Positions 18,002 to 27,094 of a stretch of 64,000 bases of DNA are shown piece by piece. Source of the stretch: Opitutia bacterium (GTDB taxonomy: Bacteria; Verrucomicrobiota; Verrucomicrobiia; Opitutales; Opitutaceae). The stretch covers positions 16,562 through 80,561 of the forward strand of contig CANFSZ010000007.1 in the NCBI GenBank assembly GCA_947449835.1. The letters are read 5' to 3'. The notes beneath the pieces are model-generated. The model saw only the letters and a list, made by a program, of their open reading frames with translations. It was not told where the DNA came from and did not search any database. The position numbers were made by a program, and so were the translations under genes. How positions within the stretch are numbered: position 1 is the first letter of the stretch; the number at the start of each line of letters is the position of its first letter.

Positions 18002-20209
18002 TCACGCCTTAGGCGCATCCGTGTCGCGTTTCACTTCAATTTCCAACCCATAGAGCGCTAAACCGAGCGGACGTCCCTGCGCGGGCACGGGCCGGGGACG
18101 TGCCGGGCTCAAGCGCAACTCCAGCACACTCGCTCCCGCTGGCACTGCGAATTCAGGGACACGCACCACGTCCAAATTTTCCGTCAGTTGCACCGTGCGC
18201 ATCAGCTGGCCATTAAGCCAGAACTGCAACTCCCGCGGCTCCTCGCAACGCGCATTAAAGTGCGCAACCACGCGAAGAGGTCGGGCCTGCGGATTATCTA
18301 CACGCAACGTCGCATCGCCTCGCGTCCAATTCCAACGGACCGGTGAGCGCGCCAACTGCTCCAGCGCATACCACCCCTCGCCCAATCTCACGCGCAGGAA
18401 ATAAGGATGCGCCGTATTCGCGATCGAGAAATGCGCACCGAGGCGTTCACTCCCGCCGTCGGGCAGTCGCAGTGAGATCAACCCGCCATTCAAATCCCAA
18501 GCGCCGCGCAAAGGCGTGTTGAGCCGGCCTTCATACGTGTGCGTTTCGAAATACTGCGGCTTTTTGAGCAAAAGCGCATGAGCCCAAAGCCGCGACCACA
18601 TGTCAGGCACGAGCAAGTTCAACGACGTCACCTCCGCGCGCGCCTCCAGTTTCCGCAGCTGACGCAGTTCTCCATCCACGATCAACGGCGCCGTGCTCAA
18701 GCGCGAAAACACCATACTCGTGCCGATCAGATTGCCCGTAACCACGAGAAGTATCACGGCGACCACGCTACGTTTATCGCGGGGCTTACCACTCCAGCGC
18801 AACGCCACCCAGCCACAAAACGACGGCAACATCACCGGATAAAACACCGAAAATAATTTGTACGCATCGTAGCTCGCGTTGGTACCAAAAACGGCTCCGC
18901 GCCATTGCAAAAACACGTAGCCCACCAGGACCGGCAACGTCATCGCGAGGGCGGTCCAGGCCTTGGCCCGACGTTGCCGCCAGGACCGCCAGCCCACCCA
19001 TATCCAAAGCAGTATCACGCATCCGGCCAGCACCGCATTCAACCCCGCAGCACGCCAAGGCTCCAATTCCGGCCCGCTGACCAACCCCAACCAACCGTCC
19101 GGGCCCAACGCAGGAATTTTCCATCCAAAATCATACGTACGCAGCAGTTGAAAGCGCTCGATCAATCCCGCGACCCGCCCGAAAAAAATCACCCCGCAAG
19201 CGACCAATGGCACGAGCATCGCCGCGAGCCACCGGCCACCGCGCGCCCACGATCGGTTCCAACACATCCTGCCGGCCACGTAGGCCACGGCCGGCACCAG
19301 AACGATCACGATAATAAAATTATAACTGCCTAATAAAATCCAATAACCCACCACCAAGACGCCGGCGAAACGTGCCGCGTTCAGCCACGTCAAACGCGCC
19401 CGCCACAACGCCACACCCGACCACGTGATCAAACCCACCGCCATCGCCGCCAGCAATTGCCCCGGAGCGACATGCCCCACCGCGTACCAAGTCAACGGAC
19501 TCAGCCCATAAAGCGCCGCGATTACCACACTCTCCCGCCCACCAAAACCTAACAAAGCCCGCGCCATCCAAAACACCACCGGCACCGATCCCGCCAATAA
19601 CACCATCGTGAAAAGGCTCGTCAGCTCGTGCGGCTGGCAGCCTAAAACCGAACCATTAAAAGCAATCAACGCCGACGGCGTGAAATGATTCAACCGCGTC
19701 CAATAATCAAAAAAATTATCTACCGACTGCACGCTGACCACTTCCTTTAGCCCCAAAAATCCACTGCGATCATCCTTCGCGAATTCCTGCAAGACCCGCG
19801 CGCCCGCCGCGTAGTCGCCGGCATCGCAACTCCCCAAAGAAAACGTCGTCAGACCTTTTGAGACCCAAGCCAAAGGCATCACCAACACCCCCAACACCAC
19901 GAAAACAACGCCCCAGATCCACGTGAACCGTTGCACATCCAGCCACGCCGCACGCCCATTTACGCGACGCCCCGCGAGCAGGAGCAATCCCAACGGCAAC
20001 ACCTCACTTCCCAACGCATAACTATTGGTGCCCTTGAGCCCAGCCAACGCTCCGGCCCAGACCACCGCCGATTGTAAGGCCAACCCCGCCGGCACCACCA
20101 GCACCGGCCAAAATTTCCGCCAACGCCACGGCATCACCCAGACCGCCAAACCCGCGCCCCAGAAAACCACGTGAGCGAGGACCGCGAAGGCGACGAAAAA
20201 ATGAATCAT
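18002..20209 (-). CDS. Large polytopic membrane protein, GT-C-like, with C-terminal beta domain
   Basis: The protein has 735 residues. It starts with a hydrophobic helix (FFVAFAVLAHVVFWGAGLAV) and carries about a dozen transmembrane segments to about residue 500. The first large external loop holds GSCDAGDYAAGARVL, an acidic motif in the position of the GT-C catalytic Asp. The C-terminal 220 residues are soluble and beta-rich, with LQFWLNGQLMRTVQL and LGLALYGLEIEVKR, resembling the C-terminal domains of the B-family proteins at 23897, 29575 and 32755. It starts 11 bp after the methyltransferase gene and is probably in one operon with it. A role in lipid-linked sugar transfer is inferred. Confidence 0.65.
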   Translation of the reverse strand: MIHFFVAFAVLAHVVFWGAGLAVWVMPWRWRKFWPVLVVPAGLALQSAVVWAGALAGLKGTNSYALGSEVLPLGLLLLAGRRVNGRAAWLDVQRFTWIWGVVFVVLGVLVMPLAWVSKGLTTFSLGSCDAGDYAAGARVLQEFAKDDRSGFLGLKEVVSVQSVDNFFDYWTRLNHFTPSALIAFNGSVLGCQPHELTSLFTMVLLAGSVPVVFWMARALLGFGGRESVVIAALYGLSPLTWYAVGHVAPGQLLAAMAVGLITWSGVALWRARLTWLNAARFAGVLVVGYWILLGSYNFIIVIVLVPAVAYVAGRMCWNRSWARGGRWLAAMLVPLVACGVIFFGRVAGLIERFQLLRTYDFGWKIPALGPDGWLGLVSGPELEPWRAAGLNAVLAGCVILLWIWVGWRSWRQRRAKAWTALAMTLPVLVGYVFLQWRGAVFGTNASYDAYKLFSVFYPVMLPSFCGWVALRWSGKPRDKRSVVAVILLVVTGNLIGTSMVFSRLSTAPLIVDGELRQLRKLEARAEVTSLNLLVPDMWSRLWAHALLLKKPQYFETHTYEGRLNTPLRGAWDLNGGLISLRLPDGGSERLGAHFSIANTAHPYFLRVRLGEGWYALEQLARSPVRWNWTRGDATLRVDNPQARPLRVVAHFNARCEEPRELQFWLNGQLMRTVQLTENLDVVRVPEFAVPAGASVLELRLSPARPRPVPAQGRPLGLALYGLEIEVKRDTDAPKA

Positions 20210-20220
20210 ATCCGCCCCGA

Positions 20221-20970
20221 TTAAAACCCTGCGTTGGGCTTACGCGCCACCGCAAACACCGAGGAACCCCACGCCCAACGTCCGCCCGCCCGCATCCACA
20301 GATGTTCGGGCGAAACCAGCGCACGAAATACCCAATCTACCAGCGCAGGATAAGCCTTCATGTCGCTCGTGTCTTTTGCCGTGCGCAACCATTTACGCTT
20401 GGCCCACAACAGCGGAAACGGGAGTGCATTCAAATGCGTACTCCAACACTCCACCATCCCCGCCCCACGGCACAACGCCTCCAGCTCAGGCCGCGTGTAG
20501 CGATGCTTGGTCTGACACGAATCATCATGGTACGACCACATCCACATGTAGGCGGGCACATTGATCACGACAATCCCGCCCGGCTTCAACACACGATAAA
20601 ACTCCTTCAGCGCCACCGCTGGATTCTCCACCTGGCAAATCACATCCGCCGAAACCACAGCATCAAAACTCGCATCGGCGAACGGCAGCGCAGTCACACT
20701 GGCCTCACGAATATCCGTCGCCGGTCCGCAACGTTGCCGCGCCCATTCGCAGGCGATCGCCATAAAATCGATTCCGCTCCAACGCCAACCCGGCTGCTCC
20801 TGCCGCAACCGCAAAATCATGCCGCCCGTCCCGCAACCCGCATCGAGCACCTGCGCATCGGAACGTAGCCCCGCTCGCGTCAACCCGCGCACGACATGCC
20901 GATGCAGCGACCAAAAATACCACATTCGGTCTTCAACCTCAGCGAGTTTCAGATATTCATCGGCGTTCAT
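20221..20970 (-). CDS. Class I SAM-dependent methyltransferase
   Basis: The 249-residue protein has a Methyltransf_11-type fold. Motif I is VLDAGCGTGGMILRL (about residues 39-53), an acidic residue follows in GIDFMAIA, and a post-motif stretch reads FDAVVSADVICQVENP, then LKPGGIVVINVPAYMWMWSYHD. The aromatic YMWMWSYHD segment is frequent in methyltransferases of glycan loci, and the enzyme may methylate a sugar or lipid. It is the first gene of a minus-strand group that continues with the GT-C-like protein at 18002 and is divergent from the LPG-synthase-like gene at 21062. Confidence 0.8.
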   Translation of the reverse strand: MNADEYLKLAEVEDRMWYFWSLHRHVVRGLTRAGLRSDAQVLDAGCGTGGMILRLRQEQPGWRWSGIDFMAIACEWARQRCGPATDIREASVTALPFADASFDAVVSADVICQVENPAVALKEFYRVLKPGGIVVINVPAYMWMWSYHDDSCQTKHRYTRPELEALCRGAGMVECWSTHLNALPFPLLWAKRKWLRTAKDTSDMKAYPALVDWVFRALVSPEHLWMRAGGRWAWGSSVFAVARKPNAGF

Positions 20971-21061
20971 GCGCGAAAGCTGATTGGGCGCGGGCCCCGT
21001 CCGCCCGCAACATTAAACATTGCCGCCCGCCAGTACGATCGTGCTCTCTCCCCGTCCATTC

Positions 21062-22051
21062 ATGCGTCGTCTTTTTGACTCCCTCGACACCCCGCTGGGT
21101 CGCGCTTCGCGTTATATTTTTTCGACGCTGTTGATCGCCGTCTTGTTTGGGCAACTCGACTGGAAAGCGATCGGTCAACTCCGCGGACAATGGGCCGTCG
21201 GTCCGGTTATTTTGGGCACGCTCGTCGCTGGCGTTACGTTTCCTCTGCACGCTTGGCGCTGGTGGCTGCTGCTGCGTGCCCAAGGCCTCGCGCTCTCGCT
21301 GCCTTGGGCTCACGCGGTCACGTGGATCGGTAATTTCTACAACGCGTTTTTACTGGGCGGCCTGGGGGGCGACACCGCCCGCACGTACTACGTGTGCCGA
21401 GACGCGCCCGAATACAAAGCGGCCGGGCTCGCCGCGACCTTGCTCGACCGCATCCTCGGTCTGATCGTGCTGCTCAGTATAGCCGCCGTCGCCCTCGTGC
21501 TCCAGCTCGATGCCTTGGCGCACCACCCAGAATTCCGCCAACTGCTTTATTTCTGCACCACGCTCAGTTTTCTGGGCGTGGTCACCGGATTCGTTTTCTG
21601 CCGCCGCCCGCCAGCATGGCTCGCACGACGAATCGGTGAAACGCACACGGCCACACTGACCTCCATCCTCGCGCACCTACAGTCGAAGCCCCTGACCCTG
21701 CTCACCGCATTGGCGGCAAGCTATGCGATCTGGCTCCTCGATTTCGTGGCCGTTTGGTTACTCGCCCAAGCCGTCAATCTGCCGCTGCATTTTATCGACG
21801 TTACGCTCGCTATGTCGGTCGCGTACGCTTCGACCATTTTGCCCATCAGTGTGGGCGGCCATGGCATCCGCGAAGGCGCCCTCCTTGCTACGCTGACCGC
21901 CTTGGGTGCCCTCGCAACCCCAGCCGCGCAGGAGCAAGGTCTGTTGCTGGCGCTGCTGGTCTGGTTGAGCACGATTTTCTGGAGCTTATTTGGCGGACTT
22001 TTTTCCCTCGCCGCCCCGCACCTTATCCCGGCGTCAAAAATCCAGCAATGA
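21062..22051 (+). CDS. Lysylphosphatidylglycerol synthase transmembrane-region family protein (flippase-like, UPF0104)
   Basis: This is a 329-residue integral membrane protein with about eight helices, from the ATG at 21062 (a start 14 codons upstream adds no family sequence). Conserved features are the FGQLDWKAIGQL region, FPLHAWRWWLLLRAQG, and the family signature FYNAFLLGGLGGDTARTYYV, then LPISVGGHGIREGALL near the C-terminus. The family includes the flippase domain of MprF and AglD. Between glycosyltransferases it may help move or modify a lipid-linked glycan, which is an inference. Its 3 prime end overlaps a minus-strand coding remnant at 22034. Confidence 0.8.
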   Translation: MRRLFDSLDTPLGRASRYIFSTLLIAVLFGQLDWKAIGQLRGQWAVGPVILGTLVAGVTFPLHAWRWWLLLRAQGLALSLPWAHAVTWIGNFYNAFLLGGLGGDTARTYYVCRDAPEYKAAGLAATLLDRILGLIVLLSIAAVALVLQLDALAHHPEFRQLLYFCTTLSFLGVVTGFVFCRRPPAWLARRIGETHTATLTSILAHLQSKPLTLLTALAASYAIWLLDFVAVWLLAQAVNLPLHFIDVTLAMSVAYASTILPISVGGHGIREGALLATLTALGALATPAAQEQGLLLALLVWLSTIFWSLFGGLFSLAAPHLIPASKIQQ

Positions 22052-22200
22052 TCTCGGCTCGCGCATGAGCACATAGTCCCAATAAGGCCTAAAAGCACAC
22101 GACGCTTTAAGCCATGAAGCGGGCTGGGGCGGTTTCCGTTTAATAAACCCCTGCAGAAAGCTTTGCCAACGCCACCGTCCGTTAGCTTTGTTAGCCACAA
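22034..22200 (-). pseudogene. Possible C-terminal remnant of a glycosyltransferase or similar gene
   Basis: Between the genes at 21062 and 22223 the minus strand reads NGRWRWQSFLQGFIKRKPP, then PASWLKASCAFRPYWDYV and stops after SLLDF at 22034. This looks protein-like and different from the low-complexity shadow frames nearby, with the aromatic pattern seen at GT2 C-termini. No start, N-terminal domain or complete gene is present, so it may be the 3 prime end left after a deletion. The upstream limit is uncertain and chance is possible. Confidence 0.3.
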
Positions 22201-22222
22201 CGGCCCTAGCCGTTTTCACCTG

Positions 22223-23890
22223 ATGCCCACCGCTTCCCGCACGCCCCCTTTTGGCGGCGCCTTCGCCCGGCGCTTTACGCACTACAACGGCATTTTCTTC
22301 GACGACTACGCGACTGATTCCGCTTGGATTCGCGAAACCGCGCAACTCCGACTGCCCCCGCTCGACGGCATCACCCGCCTCACCCTCCGCGGCGAGTACC
22401 GCCCGCACCCCGCCGCCCACGGCCTCGAAAAAAATCCACCCTCGCTCTCGGTTTTTCTCAACGGCTCGCTCGTCAGCGCGCTCAGCAACTTCGCGCCCGG
22501 TCCGTGGGAAATCATCGTCCCGCTTCCGGCCCCTGCGCCCACGGCGGGTTTCACTCTCACGCTCCGCCTCGGTGGCACCGCGCTCACCAACGCTCTCGCT
22601 TGGCTCGCCCGCGTGTCCGGCCTCAGCCCATTACAACGCTTCCGCGCTCAAAATAAAAACCGCGCCCTCCGCCTCACTGCGCTCACCACCAACGCCATGC
22701 CGGCCGCGCCCGCTGAGTTGATCTACGATTTCTCGCGCCGCCACGCGCCGTTCCGCGCTGAGTTCGCCCGGCGACACGCGCACCTCGGGCTCAACATCGC
22801 CGGCTTCCTAACCGCCGATCTCGGCCTCGGCGAATCCGCCCGCTGCATGGTCCGCGCCGCCGATGCCGCCGACATTCCCGCCGCGCTCGTGCCGCTCAAG
22901 CTCAACTGCAAAAACCGCCTGGGCGATCTCACCTACGCCGCCCGCCTCACCGACGAAAATCCTCACGACGTTAACATCATCCACGTCGACCCGCCAGCCT
23001 CGCGCGATCTCGATCATCACCACGGGAAAGATTTTCGCGCCGGCAAATACAACATCGCTTATTTCGCTTGGGAACTGCCCGAGTTTCCCGACGACTGGGT
23101 GCCGTCCTTCGATTACTACGACGAGATTTGGTGCCCCAGTGATTTCGCCCGCGCCGCCATCGCCGAAAAATCTCCGCTGCCCGTGCTCACGTTCCCCCAC
23201 GCGATCAGCGTCGCCGCGCCTACCGCAGACACCGCCGCGCTCCGCGCGCGGCTGGACCTGCCCGCAACACCGTTTTTGTTTCTCACGCTTTTCGATCTCA
23301 ATTCCTACGCCGAGCGCAAAAACCCGCGCGCCGCCCTCGCCGCCTTCCGCGAATCCGGCCTGCCTGCGGCCTCGGCCAACTTGGTCGTTAAAGTCCAGAA
23401 TCTCGCCGGCAACGAAGCTGATTTCGCCCGCCTGCAAGCCGACGCCGCCCGCATCCCCGGCATCCATTTCATCACCGAAACGCTCTCGCGCGCCGACATC
23501 TACGCCCTCGAAGCCGCGTGCGACGTGTTTGTTTCTTTGCACCGCTCCGAAGGCTTCGGGCTCGCCGTCGCTGAATGCATGGCGCTCGGCAAACCTGTCA
23601 TCTCCACCGATTGGTCGGGCACGGCGGAATTCGTTAACATCAACAACGGCTGCCCGGTGCGCGCGCCGTTGATCACGCTCACGTCTAATCACGGCCCTTA
23701 CGCCAAAGGCCAAACGTGGGCCGATCCCGACATCGCGCACGCCGCCGCGCACATGCGCACGCTTTTCGCCGACCGCGGCCTTTGCGGACGTCTCGGTGCG
23801 GCCGCGCGTGCGACGATCACCGAAAAATTTTCGCCGGCCGTCATCGGCGCGCGTTACCGGCGTCGGCTCGAAGCGATCGCCGGCTTCTAA
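22223..23890 (+). CDS. GT4 glycosyltransferase with extra N-terminal beta domain
   Basis: The protein has 555 residues from ATG 22223; an in-frame ATG at 22163 would add 20. Residues 1 to about 165 are a beta-rich domain of unknown family (LTLRGEYRPH, LSVFLNGSLVSAL, FTLTLRLGG) resembling the beta domains of nearby GT-C proteins. The GT4 part begins at about residue 175 (GLNIAGFLTADLGLGESARC) and has AYFAWELPEFPDDW, FLFLTLFDLNSYAERKNP and the donor-site E-x7-E segment SEGFGLAVAECMALGKP. Such fused GT4 enzymes are found in glycan clusters. The donor and acceptor are unknown. Confidence 0.8.
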   Translation: MPTASRTPPFGGAFARRFTHYNGIFFDDYATDSAWIRETAQLRLPPLDGITRLTLRGEYRPHPAAHGLEKNPPSLSVFLNGSLVSALSNFAPGPWEIIVPLPAPAPTAGFTLTLRLGGTALTNALAWLARVSGLSPLQRFRAQNKNRALRLTALTTNAMPAAPAELIYDFSRRHAPFRAEFARRHAHLGLNIAGFLTADLGLGESARCMVRAADAADIPAALVPLKLNCKNRLGDLTYAARLTDENPHDVNIIHVDPPASRDLDHHHGKDFRAGKYNIAYFAWELPEFPDDWVPSFDYYDEIWCPSDFARAAIAEKSPLPVLTFPHAISVAAPTADTAALRARLDLPATPFLFLTLFDLNSYAERKNPRAALAAFRESGLPAASANLVVKVQNLAGNEADFARLQADAARIPGIHFITETLSRADIYALEAACDVFVSLHRSEGFGLAVAECMALGKPVISTDWSGTAEFVNINNGCPVRAPLITLTSNHGPYAKGQTWADPDIAHAAAHMRTLFADRGLCGRLGAAARATITEKFSPAVIGARYRRRLEAIAGF

Positions 23891-23896
23891 GCGCGA

Positions 23897-25561
23897 TTAT
23901 TTTTTGACGGGGATCGGCGCGAGCTCGGGCACCTTCCCGACCACGCGGATTTCTAGATTGCGCAGGCTAAACGCCACTTTGCGCGGGTCGCCGTTGCTCG
24001 GGAATTGAGCCGCCTTATCGGTGTCGAATCGCCACACGGTATCACCGGGCGGCAAGAGCACACCGTTGAGCGCCACGCCGCGCAAGGTATGCACGGTTTC
24101 GCCCGCCCACAGCACGGCACCACCAGCGCCCTCGGCACGCACGTTCACCTTGCGCTCGTCACTGCTCTTCAGGTCGAAGGCGATATCGACCTGAATCGGA
24201 AACGGATGGGGATTGCGGAGCACCACCTCGGCGGCGCCCCGACTCCAGCGCCAATAATCAAAACGCGAGCGCTCGGGCAGATACCATTCTTCGTCTTTGA
24301 AGATCGCTTCGATCGTGCGGCCCGTCGACTCGACCATGCGCAAGGCCCGCGGGCCTTCGAGGCGGAAACTTTCGCGCCCCGGCGGCTTGAGCGTTTCGCT
24401 CGAGAAAAACACCGTAAGATTTCCGAGCAGCAATAAAACCCACCAAGCCCGCCCGCGCGGCACGAGAATGTTAAACGCGAGCGTCATCGGCAGCAGCACG
24501 CGCGAAGCTGCCCCCGGGTAACCTTCCCAGACGGCATCGCCCAATACCACCAACAACATCGCATAACCGATTCCGGCCCGCCACCAAGCCTCGCTCCAGC
24601 GCGGCCGCAGCACGAAAAACAAACACTGCGCCGTGAGCGCCACCAACATCAGCGCGCTCCATAATCCGATGGAGCCCGCGTCGTCGGTCTTAAACACCGC
24701 CCACGTCTCCACCCACTTGTTAAAATAACCGACCAACGGCAGAGAAAAATTCCGCGCGCCCGCATCGCCGCCGTTACCAAGCCATAATTTTAAAATCACC
24801 ATCCATACCGCCAACGGCGCGACCACCACCAAGCCCTGCGCGATCGCGCGCAACCAACCGCGCCGATCGCGCGCATTCGCCGGTGCAAACGTTGCTCCCG
24901 CGATGATGTTAGTTTCCTTGCCGAGTCCCGCTAGTCCCAACACGCCAGCCGCCCACCACGAGCGCCCGCGCTCCGCCAAAATCATTCCCACGGCGATCAA
25001 CAAGAGACTGGGCCCGTCGACCAGCGATCCCCGCACGCTGAAACAAAGCCCAAAAGAAAACATCACCCCAAACCAACGGAAAAAATTCCCCCAGAGTGTC
25101 GGCGGAAACCAGTACAGCAATAGGGCCGCGAGCAGAAACCAGCACACGATATTCTGCACAGCGTAAATGTGCAGGGCCCACGCCGGATCTCCGCCCGCGA
25201 GGCCATACGCAGTCCAACAAAATAAAATCCGCCGCGCCCGATACGGCAACGAATCCACGGCCGCCCCCAGCGCCCGATTGCTCAACCACGGCCGCATCGC
25301 GATTTGCGCATAATATTGGGCATCGTAACCGGTCGAGTCGGGCTCCTCGTAGTGGTTGATCGCCTTGAGCGCTGGGACGTAGCGCTCACTGACTTTACCG
25401 CCAAACATCACCAGATAAGTGAAGCCCTTGCCCGGCACATAAAATTGCGCGCAGATCCACACGAACAATGCCACGGTGGCGGCATAGGCAAAACGCAAAA
25501 ACCAGGATGCGTTGCGTTGATAAAATGGGATCAGTCTGGCCACGAAGAGTTCAGACGCCAA
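23897..25561 (-). CDS. B-family polytopic GT-C-like membrane protein (copy B1)
   Basis: This 554-residue protein has an N-terminal helix at about residues 21-39, then a loop with DSTGYDAQYYAQIAMRPWL, whose Y-D-x-x-Y-Y pattern recalls the PIG-V/GT-C catalytic loop, then LPYRARRIL. Several further helices follow, and the conserved WEGYPGAASRVLLPMTLAFN. The C-terminal 130 residues are a soluble beta domain ending in VAFSLRNLEIRVVG. The same blocks occur in the proteins at 29575 and 32755. It is divergent from an A-family gene whose start lies only 24 bp away. Function is probably sugar transfer from a lipid carrier. Confidence 0.7.
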   Translation of the reverse strand: MASELFVARLIPFYQRNASWFLRFAYAATVALFVWICAQFYVPGKGFTYLVMFGGKVSERYVPALKAINHYEEPDSTGYDAQYYAQIAMRPWLSNRALGAAVDSLPYRARRILFCWTAYGLAGGDPAWALHIYAVQNIVCWFLLAALLLYWFPPTLWGNFFRWFGVMFSFGLCFSVRGSLVDGPSLLLIAVGMILAERGRSWWAAGVLGLAGLGKETNIIAGATFAPANARDRRGWLRAIAQGLVVVAPLAVWMVILKLWLGNGGDAGARNFSLPLVGYFNKWVETWAVFKTDDAGSIGLWSALMLVALTAQCLFFVLRPRWSEAWWRAGIGYAMLLVVLGDAVWEGYPGAASRVLLPMTLAFNILVPRGRAWWVLLLLGNLTVFFSSETLKPPGRESFRLEGPRALRMVESTGRTIEAIFKDEEWYLPERSRFDYWRWSRGAAEVVLRNPHPFPIQVDIAFDLKSSDERKVNVRAEGAGGAVLWAGETVHTLRGVALNGVLLPPGDTVWRFDTDKAAQFPSNGDPRKVAFSLRNLEIRVVGKVPELAPIPVKK

Positions 25562-25585
25562 AGTCTACCCGCACTCAACGCAAGA

Positions 25586-27094
25586 ATGGATTCTCCGACC
25601 GCCGCCGCAAATGCTTTACCTGCGCACCACTCGACGTGGTGGCGCACACTCTTTTTATGCGGATTTGTTGTTTATGCGTTTTTTTTAATTCGTCACGTGG
25701 GTGCTCAAGCCGGGGGCTCAGATTCCTCGGGTTATCTCAATAACGCCCGCCTGCTCGCCGCGGGTCAGACGGCCACCCCGCAGCGCATTCCGCCGGGAAT
25801 CGACGCGGCCCAATTCGACTCGTTCACGTTCATCCCGCTCGGCTTTCGACCGATGCCCGACGCCCAGATGGCCCCGACGTATCCGATCGGTTTGCCCTTG
25901 GTGCTCATCGCCGCGGCCAAAATTGTCGGATGGGAACTCGCCCCACCACTCGTGATGGTGGTCAGCGCCTTGCTCGCAGCCGCGTTGATGATTCCGCTCG
26001 GGCGCGCCGCGGGCTTGGCGCCGGGCTGGACTGCCGGTGGGGCGCTGTTGTTCGCGACGTGTCCGCTCACGACGTTTATGTCCGTTCAGCTCATGAGCGA
26101 CATTCCCGCTACGACGGTCGCGCTTGTCGCGATTGGGTGCGCTTGGCGCAGCCGCTCGCGCAGAAGTTGGGCGCTCGCCGCCGGCGCGGGTTTCGCACTC
26201 GGGGTGTTGATTCGCCCGACCAACTTCATGCTCATCTTGCCGATCGCGGTGTGCCTCGGGCTGGATGGGCGACGTTGGTTACTACTTGGACTCGGTGGGT
26301 TTCCCGGCGCGCTCGTGCAGTTGTTTTATAACTCGGCCGCCTACGGCAACCCGTTCGCCTCCGGTTACGGCGACGATCTTGGGTCAAAATTTTCCCTCGG
26401 GATCGTGCCCGCCACGCTCGCGCATTATGTGCGATGGCTGCCGGTGTTACTCACGCCGGTCGGCATCCTCGCGGTGGTGCTCCCGTGGGTCGAACGCCGA
26501 ACGCGTTTTGCGTGGGTCTTGATCGCGTGGACGGTGCCGCTTCTGGCGTTATACGCGGGCTACTGGCATACGCATGAATGGTGGTGGTATCTGCGTTTTC
26601 TGCTGCCGACGTTTCCTGCGATTATCATCGGAGGGTTGTGGGTCCTGCGGGAACTATGGGTTCGTCACTTGGCCCCAAGAATGCCGAGCCCGCTTGTAGC
26701 CCGAAGCTGCGGCATCGCCGCCATTTTAGTTATCCTCATCCACGCCGCAGTTTGGCATCATCGACTCAACGCTCACCTCATCGGCTTTGGTGAATCCGTG
26801 TATCCGGAATCGAGCACGTGGGCTCGCGCACATCTGCCGGCGGATGCGATCATCCTCACCGAACAAACCAGTGGCGCGTTGATTTATTACACTGATTTTT
26901 CGTTGGTGCGGTGGGATAGCTTAAATCCCGAAAAATTCGCCCGTCTTACTGCGGTCGCCGGAAAACGTCCGATAGTGGCTGCTCTTTTCCCCCATGAGGT
27001 CGAAGCAGCTCTTGCCCCGCGCCTGCCGGGACGTTGGCAAAAAATTGGCGCCGTACGTCACGTCACTTTTTGGCAATGGTCACCCGAGGGTTAA
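25586..27094 (+). CDS. A-family polytopic GT-C-like membrane protein (copy A1)
   Basis: The protein has 502 residues from the ATG at 25586; upstream in-frame codons run antisense through the B1 gene and are rejected. One helix leads into the external loop GSDSSGYLNNARLLAAGQ, where the Asp is the likely GT-C catalytic residue. Shared family blocks are PTYPIGLPLVLI, LIRPTN, GNPFASGYGDD, LRFLLPTFPAI and a C-terminal soluble tail with SGALIYYTDFSLVRWDS. About ten transmembrane helices are visible. Its last 19 bp overlap the start of the next A-family gene. It is inferred to be a lipid-sugar-dependent glycosyltransferase. Confidence 0.7.
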   Translation: MDSPTAAANALPAHHSTWWRTLFLCGFVVYAFFLIRHVGAQAGGSDSSGYLNNARLLAAGQTATPQRIPPGIDAAQFDSFTFIPLGFRPMPDAQMAPTYPIGLPLVLIAAAKIVGWELAPPLVMVVSALLAAALMIPLGRAAGLAPGWTAGGALLFATCPLTTFMSVQLMSDIPATTVALVAIGCAWRSRSRRSWALAAGAGFALGVLIRPTNFMLILPIAVCLGLDGRRWLLLGLGGFPGALVQLFYNSAAYGNPFASGYGDDLGSKFSLGIVPATLAHYVRWLPVLLTPVGILAVVLPWVERRTRFAWVLIAWTVPLLALYAGYWHTHEWWWYLRFLLPTFPAIIIGGLWVLRELWVRHLAPRMPSPLVARSCGIAAILVILIHAAVWHHRLNAHLIGFGESVYPESSTWARAHLPADAIILTEQTSGALIYYTDFSLVRWDSLNPEKFARLTAVAGKRPIVAALFPHEVEAALAPRLPGRWQKIGAVRHVTFWQWSPEG

